A stretch of 64,000 nucleotides of DNA from Bugula neritina (lineage: Eukaryota > Bryozoa > Gymnolaemata > Cheilostomatida > Bugulidae), in NCBI GenBank assembly GCA_964035545.1, contig OZ037768.1, forward strand, positions 1,787,501 through 1,851,500, read 5' to 3'. How positions within the stretch are numbered: position 1 is the first letter of the stretch; each line of letters starts with the position of its first letter. Shown here piece by piece: positions 14,266 through 34,200 of this stretch. The translations under genes were made by a program, and so were the position numbers. The notes under the pieces were generated by a model. That model ran no database searches. It saw only the letters and a program-made list of their open reading frames with translations, and had not been told where the DNA came from.

Positions 14266-16829
14266 TACTGCAGCAAATGTAATTAACCATGACTAGCCTT
14301 TGAGATACACAATCTGATTAGCTTACTGGTTATAATAGATTATAATTTGGTATTATTATTGACCGAAAACCCACAACGAATAAAGAGCTGTGATGAATTA
14401 TTGACAATGTCTAGTTAAATCGTAATAATATAATTTATAGAACAATTTCCCCTCTAATTGGGGTCATTACTATAAATATCTGTTGACAAATTATCTACAA
14501 TTAAGAGGTAAATAACCAGAAACCCTTTCCTGCAATAACACTATAAGATAAAGAGAGTAGGAATATGTAATAAACACTGACTCATTACCGGTGTGATTGC
14601 ATTTTGGAGTTGTTCTTTAAAAAAACGAGATAATAAAAGGAAGATAACTCTTAATATATCATCAAGTTCGACAGTTTGGCTATTGCTTTAATGAGCTGTG
14701 ATTAACACTAACATCAGAGGTTATTGGTACAATTTTAGACACAGCAAAGTTATTTGTAGCAACTGACTTTCACAACACACATAACAAATATTGTAAAGCA
14801 AAATATCAAGAATATAAAAGGGGGACTTTTACTTGAGTAAATGTGATAATTTAGTGCAACTAGTACAGAGGGCTACACCAAGTTTAAAAGAGCATATCTT
14901 ATAAATATGCATACAAATTGTTAAGTGAGAAAAATAAAAAGCTCAAAACAGAAATAATCTCCAATTAACCATAGAGAGCTGAGATGTTGATCTATAAAAC
15001 CTATTGGTAGAAATTATGCTGGTTTCAAATGTGAAATTGTCTCCACAGAATTTGGTGAGATATTGAGAAGATAACGGAAATTTTTTGTATAATAATACCT
15101 TAAGTACTTAGTCTACAAAAACTTGAAACTAAGTCTAAACATAACCAATTCTTACAAGTCAAAGTAGAGCATAGGTATGTTGTTATGTAGATATAACTAT
15201 ATGTAACTATACTGTATACATAACAAAGTGCATATATAACTACATATAACTATAATATATACATAACAAAGTGTATATATAACTACATATAACTAGACTG
15301 TATATATAACAAAGTGCATATATAACTACATATAACTATACTATATACATAACAAAGTGTATATATAACTACATTTAACTATACTGTATATATAGCAAAG
15401 TGTATATATAACTACATATAACTATACTGTATACATAGCAAAGTGTATATATATAACTACATATAACTATAATATATACATAACAAAGTGCATATATAAC
15501 TACATATAACTATACTGTATACATAACAAAGTGTATATATAACCTTGCAAGAGGCTGACTATTTGCTCAATATGTGCTGACCATACTGTATCCTGTAAGA
15601 TCCTGTGAATAGTCACAAAGTCTTGACCAATCATGGCTTGACACACCAGCAGCAGTTGCTTCAACTCGGGGAAGGCCTATTTACAAAAATTAGATTTATT
15701 GAAAGAGAAACTCAGAGGTAGCAGATTAGCAGAATTTATACTATAACAATGAGTCATGTACTTTCATTTCTCAGTGTATATTTGTATTGCACTTTGTGAA
15801 CATGTAACAAGGAGTCAGCTTACCTCTCTATGAGATGTTGGCAATCTCTTCCATAATAGTTTGGCGTCTTCTCTTAAACATACAAAATTTAAATTAAAAT
15901 AAAATCAAGAAAAACAAAACCTGATACCACTTAGTAAATATCAGCTTTACATAAAATAAATGATTATAAAAAACTACGACTAAAAACATTAGTAGCAGAA
16001 ACTACAAAATCAAAGAAAAATCTAGAAAATGCTATCAAAACATGTGATTCTAACGTGACATCAACATGCGGAAGTACAATACACACTTACAACTCCATAA
16101 AATATAGCTTGAGTGCAAAGAGTTTGAGAGCCACCTCTGCAGTGAAATTCCTTTCTATAACCTAAAGTAAATGGCAGTTTCAGATAGAGCATTGAAAAAT
16201 TAATGAAACTCTAAAGGCATGAAAATAAAGTGAAATATATATAACAACTACTAAAACAATTATAGCCAAAGTGCTTCAATAAAAATTTTCACAGCAAGTT
16301 GAAGTTAGATAAGTTTCTGCAATTTGTAATATTAGAAAGATGTTGTGGGATTGTAATTAGACCCTGTTTAACTCTTTTTGAGTTAAAAATAATGCAATCT
16401 ACCAAGTTAAAATAGTTACTACGGCAGTAATTTATCACTTCACTTAATTTGCCTAACACAAGTAATCACGCTCATTTAAATCATTTTATTTTACATCAAT
16501 TTAACAACAATAATATAAATATTTATTGTTATAAAAATTCCACTTTTTAGTTTTTATAAAACAAAATATTGGTACTGCTAAGTGCTACTAGTACTAGTGA
16601 TCTGAGAATAATAATATTAATTAAAAACTTGAATTACTTCAATACTACTACTTGTTCTTTAAACACTACAATTATAACACTTATTCTCAAAAACGCGGTT
16701 TGCAATTTAACCCAGTTAAGTTTGATAATTCATATAATTTGTAATTTGTAGCCATACCTCATATTCACATTCTTGAAACTCTTCTTTCATCTTCAAAAGC
16801 ACTTGAGGTGTTAAAATTTCTCCTGGCAT
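11111..16829 (-). CDS. COPS8: COP9 signalosome complex subunit 8 (CSN8)
   Basis: Seven minus-strand exons, all phase-consistent: 16829-16758, 16161-16091, 15872-15824, 15676-15544, 13705-13595, 12930-12871, 11187-11111; 190 aa (human about 209). CSN8 is a PCI-domain subunit of the COP9 signalosome, which removes NEDD8 from cullin-RING ligases. Recognisable family stretches are AKLLWKRLP (about 51-59), the PCI helical repeats in exon 4, the winged-helix segment LVSYAYTHISVQELAAML in exon 5, WTIENGMVMPK in exon 6 and the C-terminal LTRLVSYLEN in exon 7, which parallels the human ending. The start ATG has A at -3. Introns are GT-AG. Intron 4 begins directly with a 43-bp minisatellite. The gene is head-to-head with SELENOO, 1.8 kb away. 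Identification is firm. Confidence 0.93.
14230..14262. repeat. (AT)n microsatellite
   Basis: Perfect AT dinucleotide run within COPS8 intron 4. Confidence 0.9.
15187..15543. repeat. 43-bp minisatellite starting at the COPS8 exon 4 splice donor
   Basis: About eight AT-rich copies with anchor words ATAACAAAGTG and TATATAACTACATATAAC. Read on the minus strand, the array starts at the donor of exon 4 (GT at 15543-15542), and each unit repeats the GTTATATA donor-like context. Confidence 0.88.
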
Positions 16830-18620
16830 CTTGATTTTACCTTTTCAGCTGACGAATTTATCATTTAAATAAACTAGTACTAATAGTATTACTGTAATAC
16901 TACTAGTAATAGTAATATGATAGTCAAGCCCAGATCTAAAACCTGAAGACCACAGGCAAAGAGAAAATGAAAAAAATTCCGTGAAGCTGAAACTGAAAGT
17001 AAGTGATCACACATTGACAGTCACACTCAGTCTCACACTGACAGTCACAGTGATGAATTCTACACTTCTAATCTAAACAATTACTATCACAATAATTCTT
17101 AGCTCTAGTTTATACACAACAGCACTAGCATGTCTAAGATTAACTCAAAACTGTATAGTGTATTGTCTTAGAAGTGATGTAGTTTTGTATGAGAATTAAC
17201 ACAGCATGACTATCAGACTATCACTATGAGTATGAGTGTTTAGGTATTTACGGAAGGTTGAATTAACTAGAGAGATAAAATCAAAATGAAAATTTAAAAA
17301 AATAGAAAATGAAATACAAAGCGAAAGTGAAATATGACTTTGCTAACCTTGAAACAGCACCAAGTTGCTGTTCACTGAGTGTATTGGTTCGGGGGTATCA
17401 GGTTAAGAGTTTTAGACTGCACTCAGTCACCTCCAAATTGATGCTGCTTCTAGTTATATTCATTTTATTAAAAGACACAAAGCTCTTGAAATAGCACGTT
17501 TATATTTCAGCTTTACGGGACCGTTCCTTGTTACACACGATACTGCTTCTATGTAAATTATAGAAAACAACTAATAGCTTTAAAATCTCGCTTAGTTTGC
17601 AAACAATATTTTTCATGTGTTGGTGTCTCAAGATCATGATAATCACTTCATCATAATGATAATTTTTGTGCTAAACAAAAAATTTAAACTGCTCGGTTAT
17701 ATTTATTTATTATTGTAGCTAAAACACTAATTTCTAATTGTTTAAATAATCTTTATTAATAATGAATATAATAACAATTATTCTCATAGATATACTAATA
17801 CATATACTTATAGTTATAGTCATGCTGACTTACTCACCTTGACCTTAGTTTTATATTTATAGTTATACTTATAGTTAATGTTATAACTTATAATTATTCA
17901 TATTTGCAATCACATTGACTGTAGACACTAGATGTAATACTAATAGTAATAGTTATACTTATACTAATACAGTTATAGCCTATAGGTAACTCGAACTGTA
18001 ATTCTAATATTAATACTAATAGTAATAGTAATAGCAATACTAACTCTAAGTATAAATATAATAAATTATTATAATGCTAACTAATACTTAGTCTTATACT
18101 ATAAATATAACTGTATAACTATAAGGATCTGCTTCTAGTAAAATGGACTCATACTGATACTCACTCTCAGATACTGCTAAAGCCTAAAACTGAAAGTAGA
18201 ATAATTACTATTGATTAATTGTATAATTTATGAGTTATGAAGCTATTACTACTAATATTACTATTATACTTTTACTTTGTTTTGTATTACTATTTCTATT
18301 TATTTCAATTATAAAATAAAAATGTATACTTCAAATTGTGTAGTTACACCATTGCATTTGATTTACTCCTAGCATATTTATTCAATTTGCTGTGATAAAT
18401 TTAGGTTGATTATTATTATATTATAGGCTTAATAAACTTGATACAAGTTACCATTTAGTCGACTATTGTCATTTTGTAATTGGCATTTGATTATAATGGG
18501 GACTGCAATAGTGATGATACAAATAAATTAAATACATATACAAAAAATAATGCACCAGATTACTGTTGGATAATTTGTATTTTAGTTTTACATTTACAGA
18601 GCTTCTGTTTTAGTTGGCAT
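16830..18620. other. Low-complexity spacer between divergent COPS8 and SELENOO
   Basis: No gene is seen. The two genes start at its edges and point outwards, so it should hold both promoters and any 5' UTR exons; a possible acceptor (TTTTAG) ends at 18613, just before the SELENOO ATG. Most of it (about 16860-18290) is cryptically simple sequence made of ACTAATAGT, TTATAGTTATAC and similar words. Confidence 0.6.
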
Positions 18621-25250
<6,630 letters not shown>

Positions 25251-25874
25251 ATGCAACACCACAGCCGCTGTCACCACAACTCTGCTGCTAACTCAGTCAG
25301 TCGGTGATTCTGTCAGTGACTCACAGTCAGTGACTCGGTCAGTCAGTGACTCAGTCAGTCAGTGACTCAGTCAGTCAGTTTAACTACAACTGAGTCATAG
25401 ATGACTCACTGAATTCATGGCTGAGTTACTGACTGGATCATCGAGTCATTTTATAAGTAACTCCTTGCTGAACTGACTGGCATATCTATTCATCATTGAA
25501 TCCAGGTTTTTCATTGCAGTGATTGGACATTCATTGCATATTAATCCTATTATTCATACCTGGTGTATTATCTAACTTTGCAAGCTAGCATGATATGGAG
25601 TGATGCCAGTGCTAGATAGTAGATACTGATCAACATGTCTCTACTCCATATTGTCTTTTTACATGCATGTATTTTAATGAATGAAATGTACAGGCTATTC
25701 ATTTGAATTATTGAATCACCTCCCATTACATCCAAATGTTTTATATAATTTTAGTTGCATTATTTGTTTACTAAGTGATTTGCTTGAAAAGCAGCTAGTA
25801 GTTGTGGTGATAGCCTTGGTGTTGCTGGACTTTGCGAGTTGATAGGAAGCTGCCTTCACTACCCTGTAGGCTTT

Positions 25875-25921
25875 ATGATGAATTTTGTGGAACTCAGTGT
25901 ATCTGAACACAAAATTTTGAT
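25875..25921 (+). promoter_or_regulatory. SECIS element (form 2) for SELENOO
   Basis: The core fits the eukaryotic SECIS model. The 5' quartet ATGA is at 25875-25878. An 11-bp helix pairs 25879-25889 with 25908-25918 (9 Watson-Crick, one G-U, one U-U). The apical AA is at 25891-25892. A mini-helix TCAG/CTGA (25894-25897 with 25903-25906) makes it form 2. The 3' GA is at 25919-25920, giving the tandem G.A pairs. Spacing from ATGA to AA is 12 nt. It lies on the same strand, about 630 bp after the UGA, where the machinery would need it to recode the UGA as Sec. Confidence 0.88.
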
Positions 25922-26164
25922 GAGTTTTCTTTCAACTCGGTATTTTAGGCTTATATTTTATGAAGCCATATGATATTGATATGCTAATGTTTTTATATTT
26001 GCTCACTGTGATTTCTAAGATATATTTTTGAAATATAATGTTAAACTTCAATTGCTATAAATCATTTTCTTTCAAGCTTATATATTGTGTACGTGTGCTT
26101 TTAGAAATTATTCTCGAATCACTTATTGTTGATTTTTTTCTAATCAACTGTCAATTTTGGAAGC

Positions 26165-26320
26165 AGCAGTAGTCAAGTGGTTAGAACAAACTAGATCATG
26201 GTTTCGAATACCTGCAAGGCTGTTGGTGATATCATGAAGAGCATTCGAGTTACTCCACATCACACACAGCTCTTAACTCACTAAAACTTACTCACAGGAT
26301 AGAGGCTTTAAAAAGTGAGT
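26165..26320 (+). mobile_element. tRNA-derived SINE remnant (Pol III promoter boxes)
   Basis: TAGTCAAGTGGTTAGAAC resembles an A box, and about 25 bp later GGTTTCGAATACC resembles a B box: the spacing and order of a tRNA-related SINE head. It does not fold as an intact tRNA (no acceptor stem or normal anticodon arm). The downstream body has no recognised identity, and the right boundary is a guess. Confidence 0.5.
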
Positions 26321-26870
26321 ATTTTAGTCAGTTATGGTATTCTTTACATTTCACATTAACTTAATTAAAATTGATTGAAACTCCTATACTTCTACCGCTC
26401 CAATAGGAAATTATATGCTTACTAGACTGTAGGCGTGTTGATGTGACTTTCATATTCATATATGCCAGGTATTGCGGTTATATTTATAAAACAGGAAGAA
26501 ATTGTATCTATATGATAGACAGTAGTCTTGGTCCAAGAATGAGAGGCATTTAGCAGTGATTGGATCATATTATAATGTCAGAAGTATGAGTCACAGGATA
26601 TCTGACTCATATGTTACTCATATGCGTCTGATTCTGCTATCGATGAAGTGTAAACCACTACTACATTTTTATCTGAGAGGTTTTATGGGTGGGAAACCAG
26701 TAGATGTTTCTCGTCGTCATGTCTGGTAGGTATTTCATCTATAACTAGCTAAAGTTTGGTATAAAACCTACTATTTGGTTGCCTTCCATTATACTGTCCT
26801 AGCTCAAATTCACCATGCCGTGGCAAGAGTTGATGTAAATTGTAGAGTTGTGCTGCTGAAACTGGTTTAA

Positions 26871-26876
26871 AATAAA
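26871..26876 (+). promoter_or_regulatory. Possible SELENOO polyadenylation signal
   Basis: AATAAA followed by an A run, downstream of the SECIS and upstream of the next gene. If used, the 3' UTR would be about 1.6 kb. Motif evidence only. Confidence 0.3.
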
Positions 26877-27263
26877 AAAATCAGCCACAACCAACTTAAA
26901 GCATCATACCAAAGTGTTGAATGTGATAGCATATTGGGTTAATTAGCCACCAACGTGTTTACCAAAAGAACTAAGCGGTGTTGTGTATATATCGGCACTT
27001 ATTGCTCCTTCATTTTGTGTTCTTGCGCATACTTGCTCTACTATGTTTTTGGCATTGGCAGCATAGTAGAGCTATATGAATTTGTGGAAAGCAAACTATG
27101 ATGTGGTAACGTCAAAATTTTGACTTTCATCAATTCAAAAGTTGAGTTAATCGCAAAGGTTTGCACAACGATTGCAAAGCTTACTTGCCTGCCTCAAAAA
27201 GTATATCTGTTTTGCTACACTTGGTTTGGTTTAATACTTTTCATTTGACCTGAACATCCCGGC

Positions 27264-30200
27264 ATGTTGGGTATTGCTCTACTATTAGCCATTGTAGGGT
27301 ACAGCTCATCTGCTTCCAGTCCTCGGTGGATCTGTCTTGGGAATGACATAGGTAGCTGCTACTTAAAGGTAACTAGTTTTGTAGTATTATTATATCTTAT
27401 ATCAAGTTGGTCGAATAATACTTTTCCATAATAAAATAGTTACTATACACCTACCAAAAGCATGTGATAATCTGTTTTGTTTAAGATAAATGTAAGTTCA
27501 TATGGTTGGCATCATTTAGCTCAGATGGTAAGTGTGCTGCATTTAGTCATTGGTTTTTTTAGTTGAAGTAAAAGTATTTTTGAAGTTAAAATGATTCACA
27601 TAAGTTGAGTTATTCTTTATTAGAGTATCAACGAAGAACCTGTATCATATGATGCTGCCGTCCAGTTTTGCTCTAACCATGACAGCACACTGGTCATGTT
27701 TCCAGTTATAGAGGAAAATGAACTTATTCACCAACTCATCACCATAGAAACCAAGTTCAACTTAAACAATGAACAGGCCACCACTCCTCATCGCTACTGG
27801 ATTGGCTTAAAGTTTGATGATGATAAAAAGTCTTCCCATAACAGTATGAAGTTTATTAACAATTAATTAGTGTTTTGAAGCTTAAGCTTTAGAGTAAGTC
27901 AGTCGCAAGTTTTTCAATTGCAAAAACTTAATTTTTTGTTTTATTTTTATGATTGAATCAGATGGAAAACGTTACAAAAGCATGTTTTAAGTTATATACT
28001 TACTGGCTCTAGCTTTAAAATTTCTACTCTCGGTCTACAAACTATTCTAGCTGGCATGACTTTCTGTACAGAGGTGAGACTTATGAATTTTATGTAGTAG
28101 TTCGGGGCGTGCTTTTATCCACCCGTTCTACTAGCGTCTTTGTCCATTTACCAAGCTTCTTGCTTGTTAATATATTCAACTAGTTATAACCAGTGATTAG
28201 TTTCTATATTCATGAGAAAAAACATGTCAAAACTTGGCCTTTGACTCAAATGCATTGTTTCGTTAGTGTACTGGGTGAACTCCATGAATGAGAATGTTAT
28301 TGAGCCAAGTAAATGGACCTTTAGCCCCCAGTTTCAGCTCATCAACCCTGCATTGAGAGGGAAAGGCTGTGTCTCAGCTGAAATCTATCTCAGTAATAAA
28401 GAAGTGAAGACAAGACTTAGAAAACACTCTAGCTGTGGTACCTCTGCTAAAGTGAACAACTTCCTTTGTGAGAAAGCAGATCCTAAAGATGCTGGTATTG
28501 CCTATTATAATATTATTATATTTATTATTATATATATTATATATATAGATATTTTTTAATATTGTATATATTATTGTATTCTATGTAATAATATTATATT
28601 CTCTATATTATTATATTTTATAGATTATTGTATTCTATATATTGTATGTATTATTATATTACATATATTATTATGTTTTATATATCATTATATTGTTGCA
28701 TTGTCTATTATATTCTCAAAGAAGTTACAGATTACTTAGACCTGCATCTGTCTGGTTAAAAATACAACCGATACAACGTATTGCTTCTAATTCTAAGAGA
28801 TATTGCATTACTCCAATATCTATTAAATATTTAATAGATAATCATACTGTTTTCCTACTGCTCTTGGCAATTATTACATTATTGTATTATTATTTGCCCA
28901 CAATTATATATTCCATCACTGCATTACTAGCTATTATATATAATGTACTAGATACTATTCACTGTCTCAGATAGTAGTCGGTGGTACCAGCAGTGGGAGT
29001 CCTGGCCTGGAGATGTCTGTCAGCAGAATGGGAGAACTTCTGTGTCCAGAGAGAGAGCTTGCTTTTCGTGTCAGTGACTAAAACCTCATTACTCCAGATA
29101 TACAGTTACTTTATTATTATAACTGTAGTTCCATTCCATTATATTTTATCATGATATTAAGAGTAGCAGGTGTTCAGCTTATGTTGTTTTAATTTGAAAA
29201 ATATTGGTAATAATGTTTAAAACCTATAATTTTTGTTTTTGAATAAAAAACAAGCATATATAATAACTATAATGACTATAATTAAACGTCAGGCTCTCCC
29301 AAAATGTCCTAGCTAAACCAACACTTTTAAATAACAAAAACAGTTATAAAAAAATTAGACTTTTTCAGTTTTTTTTAGTTCTATGCATAATTGTGATAAG
29401 TGAAAAGATTTTCCAGATGTTTGCAAGTTACCATTTCATATCATTGTGTATAACTTGAATTATGTTGGTTCAATGATACTCTTTTTAGTTGATTGTGAAA
29501 TACAAGGCTTACCCATAGAAACCCAAGTACGGGCGTGTTGTGACACGCCCCCTAATTCTATCACTAATGGCGTCATCATTCGAGAGGTTGGGGTTATATA
29601 AAGCAAATTATATACATTAAGTTTAATTTTATTTGAATATAAAAACACATGGGCAACACTTAAAGACATTTACGATTATTTAAATTGGTAATTTTTATAT
29701 AATAAATGTTATTTCTGTGTTCTATGATAGCTTTTGTTTTTACCACGATAGTATCGGATTCGAGGTGACGTAAACAGACGAGCCTTACACAACAACTCAA
29801 TATTCATTCGATGTGACATGGGCTATGTGCATCCTGCTACCAGATATCCTTCTCAGAGAGTCTTTTGTGGCCTCAACTCTAGGGGTGAAGGTCAATGGGA
29901 CTCAGAAATTCCTCCCGCATGTGTACCAGTGGACTGTGGAGAACCGCCCCCGGCTGTGCATGCTTTCTCGCCTCAAGTAGGAGTTGTGCTCTTCTAGTAC
30001 CTAATGTAGTCTGAGTACAATTACTAAGTTAGTGAAGAGCCCAAATATCAACCACTCTTGAAAATGCTTATAGCTGCCACCCCTTAGGTACATCAAGTTA
30101 GTTTTGTCGAATTTTATGTTGGCAACAGGTGAAGAGCTTCAAGAGAGCAATGGTCTATAGGCTTGGTACAATATGTGTCATGCTATTGATAATATTGGTC

Positions 30201-31198
30201 GTAGTTTTAACTTATTAAACTTCTTGTATATATGCCAACATACAAATTTATATTTTCACGATAGACCAAAATTTTTATTCAGTATTTTATGAGTCAAAAC
30301 TCAAAATGTAGGTGTGTGCAAGTCTGTGTGGGTGAAAGTGTAGGTAAATTTGATTAAAATTTTAGATATAGTATTTTGCACTCCAAATTATTTTATGATT
30401 AAAACACAATTCTAAAACTTGGGCTAAACCCGCTGTTTGTTGTATAAATTTATTGCGCAGTTACATTAATTTCAGTCTTTGTACATGTTTTAAGTATATT
30501 ATAAAGTATTATTGTATATTGTGTAGTATAATAATATATATTATGTACATGTTTTAAATATATTATGCAGTATAATAATATATTATGTACATGTATCAAG
30601 TATAGTATAAAATACAATCATATATTACAGTATGACGGAACTGGTTTCAACTCCTTAGCCACATATTTCTGTCAGCCAGGCTTCAAGGAGCCCAAGTACA
30701 AGCGGTCCAGTGTCACACTACGCTGTGGTGAGAGTGATGACTGGATAGGACTAGACTTTGATAAGAACACTAAAGCTGTGTGTGAACCCCTCTCCGTAGA
30801 GCCTCTCCCTTGGTTAGTGTGCACTTTCTCTGGTGGTACACTAAAATACAGCATTTCTAAGTTTATACTTGGTTTAAAATTTCACAATTTACAGCTTTTA
30901 AATTTGATCACACCCTAATAATTGAGCTATTATTCGTCAAATGAAAAAAATTGGTAACAGGGAAAAAAATGTATTATAACATATCATGACATGGCATATC
31001 ATAATATAGCATATAATATAATATAATATAATGTGGCATATATTATGTCATATCATATTATGTCATACCATAGTATATCACTGCATAGCATATCATAGCA
31101 ACTATTTATCTTATTGTATCAGAGTTTGTTCTGTAAACCTTATAAATATTATGTAAACTATCACAGTTGGTTATAACAAGCCCTGGCTATCTGTCTGT

Positions 31199-31264
<66 letters not shown>

Positions 31265-34200
31265 ACCTACCTACCTATCTATCTATCTATCTATGTAATT
31301 TGTTGTTTATTTATAGTATATTGAGTTGCTGTGGATTGTAGTAGAACACGGATCCATTGCACTGCTATGCAATATATTTTAAGGATACAAATATGTCTTA
31401 TTTTAAATAACCAATTGAGCCGATACACTGTACTATTACTGTAAGCGTGTTATGCTGAAACCCAGGGAGTACTTCAGTCCAGGAAAGAGAGGCGGGACGG
31501 GTTACTGCTATCAACTCAACCACATTGGTTTGACATGGCATGAGGCCCAGCACATGTGTCAGGGAGGTCTGCTCTACATTGCTAGTAGAGATGAACTCAT
31601 GTTTCTCAAGACAGTAATTCTAGAACCACAGGCTGAGAGAAGTGTGCTGTGGCTAGCTGGAAGGAAGTTAATGTCAGGTGACCTTTGTGACTTTTAGTAG
31701 TATTCTGATATACCCATAAGTTTCCAACTCTTTACTTTATTAAAATTTTTAAGTTCATTTTCCAAAATACTGAGTATTTTATTTATTCCTATAATACATT
31801 AGATTGCCAAGATTGTTCTGTCTACCATATACAACCACTACCATATACAACCATTACCATATATAACCACTACCATATACAACCACTACCATATACAACC
31901 ATTATCATATACAGCCACTACCAGATGCAACCACTACCATATACAACCACTAACATGTACAACCACTAACATGTACAACCACTACCATTTAAAACCATTA
32001 CCATATACAACCACTACCATTTAAAACCACTACCATATACAACTGCTACATATACAATAATTACCATATAGTAGTGTATGCTACACAGAAAGTCAATTTA
32101 CTTGGCAACTAGAAGATGAAAGTGAGCTGAATGTGGGGGACACAGGCTACACTAACTGGCAAAGTGAGGGGCCGCTTCTACAACCCCACCATAGAGATCT
32201 GTGTATGGCAGCAAAGTACAGGTTAGACACTCAGTCTATTTTTCACAGTGCTGCTTTTATGCTCCTGTCATCTTTGTGCTGTTATTTCTTTGCTGCCATA
32301 ACTTCTGTACGTGGTGTTGCATTGAAAAATAATACTTTCTGTGACTCTTTAATTTGTTTGCTGCCTGTTGTTGCGGCAGAGTTGGATTTCAGAGAAACAT
32401 ATTTGAGAAAATATTAGCCAATGTTATTATTTAATGCTCCAAGCAGTATCTAAGTTTAAACTTTAACAGAGCCAGCAGATATGAAAACATCAACAGCTAT
32501 ATATTTTATTGCTGGGAATAAATTTGGAAGGTGTTCAAATATAATAAAAGCTAAACGAAGTGATTCTGAGAAAAAGTCAAATGTATTATTTGCATTAATT
32601 AGTACAACTAAAGTAGCATTGGGTTATGGGGGAAGTTTGTCCACTAGCTGATTTGCCATACACTGACAGTAGATACAGGTGGTTGTACTAAAGGATTGTT
32701 TACGTGTCGATTGACAGTGAGTCATTGTTATCTTGTTATGACATTTTGGCAGTGAGGACAGGTGGTTGTGGGTAAATGTGACATGTGGAAACAAGTTTGA
32801 GTTTGTTTGCAAGACGGAGAAGAAAAGGCGAGATGGTGGCTGGTCTAACTGGAGCCAGTGGACAGCCTGCAGCATCAATTATGTCCGTCAGCGATCCCGG
32901 CAATGTAACCAACCCACTCCTTTTTGTGGTGGAGCTGAATGTATTGGAAACAGCACTGATGTTAGGTTAGTTGTAATTATATAATACATGAAGCAACTCA
33001 CTGCTGATAGTATAAGTATCACACTGGAAGCATTGCTATAATATATAAACAGTGTGTATTTTATTACCTTGTATTTTATAGTAATGGTATACATACACGC
33101 CACACGCCTAAGCGCACATGCACACAATGCACACACATATATACACATACACATATACACATATACACATACACACATACACACATACACACATACACAC
33201 ATACACACATACACACATACACACATACACACATACACACATACACACATACACACATACACACATACACACATACACATATACACACACATATACACAC
33301 ACATATACACATACACACATTCGTTCGCTCATACATATATATACTAGTGTGTGTAGTGTTCCAGATTTCTCATCTTACACGAAAAAACAAACAACAAGGT
33401 GGCAACTGAGAAACAGATAGATTCTCCCACATCTATGTACACTATAAGCTGTCATCTAATTCTTACAGAATATTTTGTTGTTTTCAACTAATATGCTGAT
33501 ATAAATATTCTCCTTTCTCATAGAGCATCAAATGAAGGACTGAGAGTACGAAATATAAATATTAATGTGTTTATTCACTCACCTTGATGTCTACGCTCTT
33601 TTGTTACCCAGTCGTTGCTGCAAGGACCCTGGACAAGCACCATACGCTGACCTGATCTATAGATCCATCACCAACACTACCGTGTTTATTCTACCTGGTC
33701 ATTACTACACCTACCAGTGTTGGGAGGGCTACGAGTATAGACAGAATTCTACTAACAGTAAGAATATAACGTGTCAGCTAGACGGGACGTGGACAGACCC
33801 TGGCGAAGCTCCTGCTTGTGAACCTAAGCTATGTCCGCCACCAGGTGCTTTTACACTGTATTATTAGTATTCACATTATATTACTAGTAGTGACGTCATA
33901 TTACTAGTAGTCGCAGTATATTACTAGAACTCTGATATCTTGTACATCTTTTTTTCGGTAACTGAAATCATCAATTAGAATACAAATTTTAAAGATGTTA
34001 TTTACTTTAGAATGTAACCTTTGAGTTCGCAGTTTAATAAGACAATTACTACTTTTTTCGGAACATTTCCACTTAGCAGAAGCTCTCAATTATTGATCTA
34101 AAGTTTGTATTTCCAACTGTTTTCGAAGTTTTTTTCTCCACGGCTGGTCAGGAACACCCAACCACTGCCCAAACACTCGTGTTTGTGCTAATCTGTGATG

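Larger units (their letters stand above)
25251..27263. other. SELENOO 3' region and spacer before the lectin receptor
   Basis: No further coding exon is seen. It holds a CAGTCAGTGACT-type repeat (about 25300-25400), the SECIS element (25875-25921), a tRNA-derived SINE remnant (about 26165-26320) and a possible AATAAA at 26871-26876. The receptor start codon follows at 27264. Confidence 0.65.

Noticed and set aside
18480-18620. In-frame extension upstream of the SELENOO ATG
   Set aside because: It has no ATG and contains an acceptor-like TTTTAG near the real start; the Met at 18621 gives a plausible mitochondrial leader.
25716-25910. 64-codon minus-strand frame
   Set aside because: It overlaps the SECIS element in the SELENOO 3' UTR on the other strand and has no domain; treated as chance.
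27514-27545. tRNA gene
   Set aside because: Only a D-arm/A-box-like stretch is present; no anticodon arm, B box or acceptor stem can be formed.
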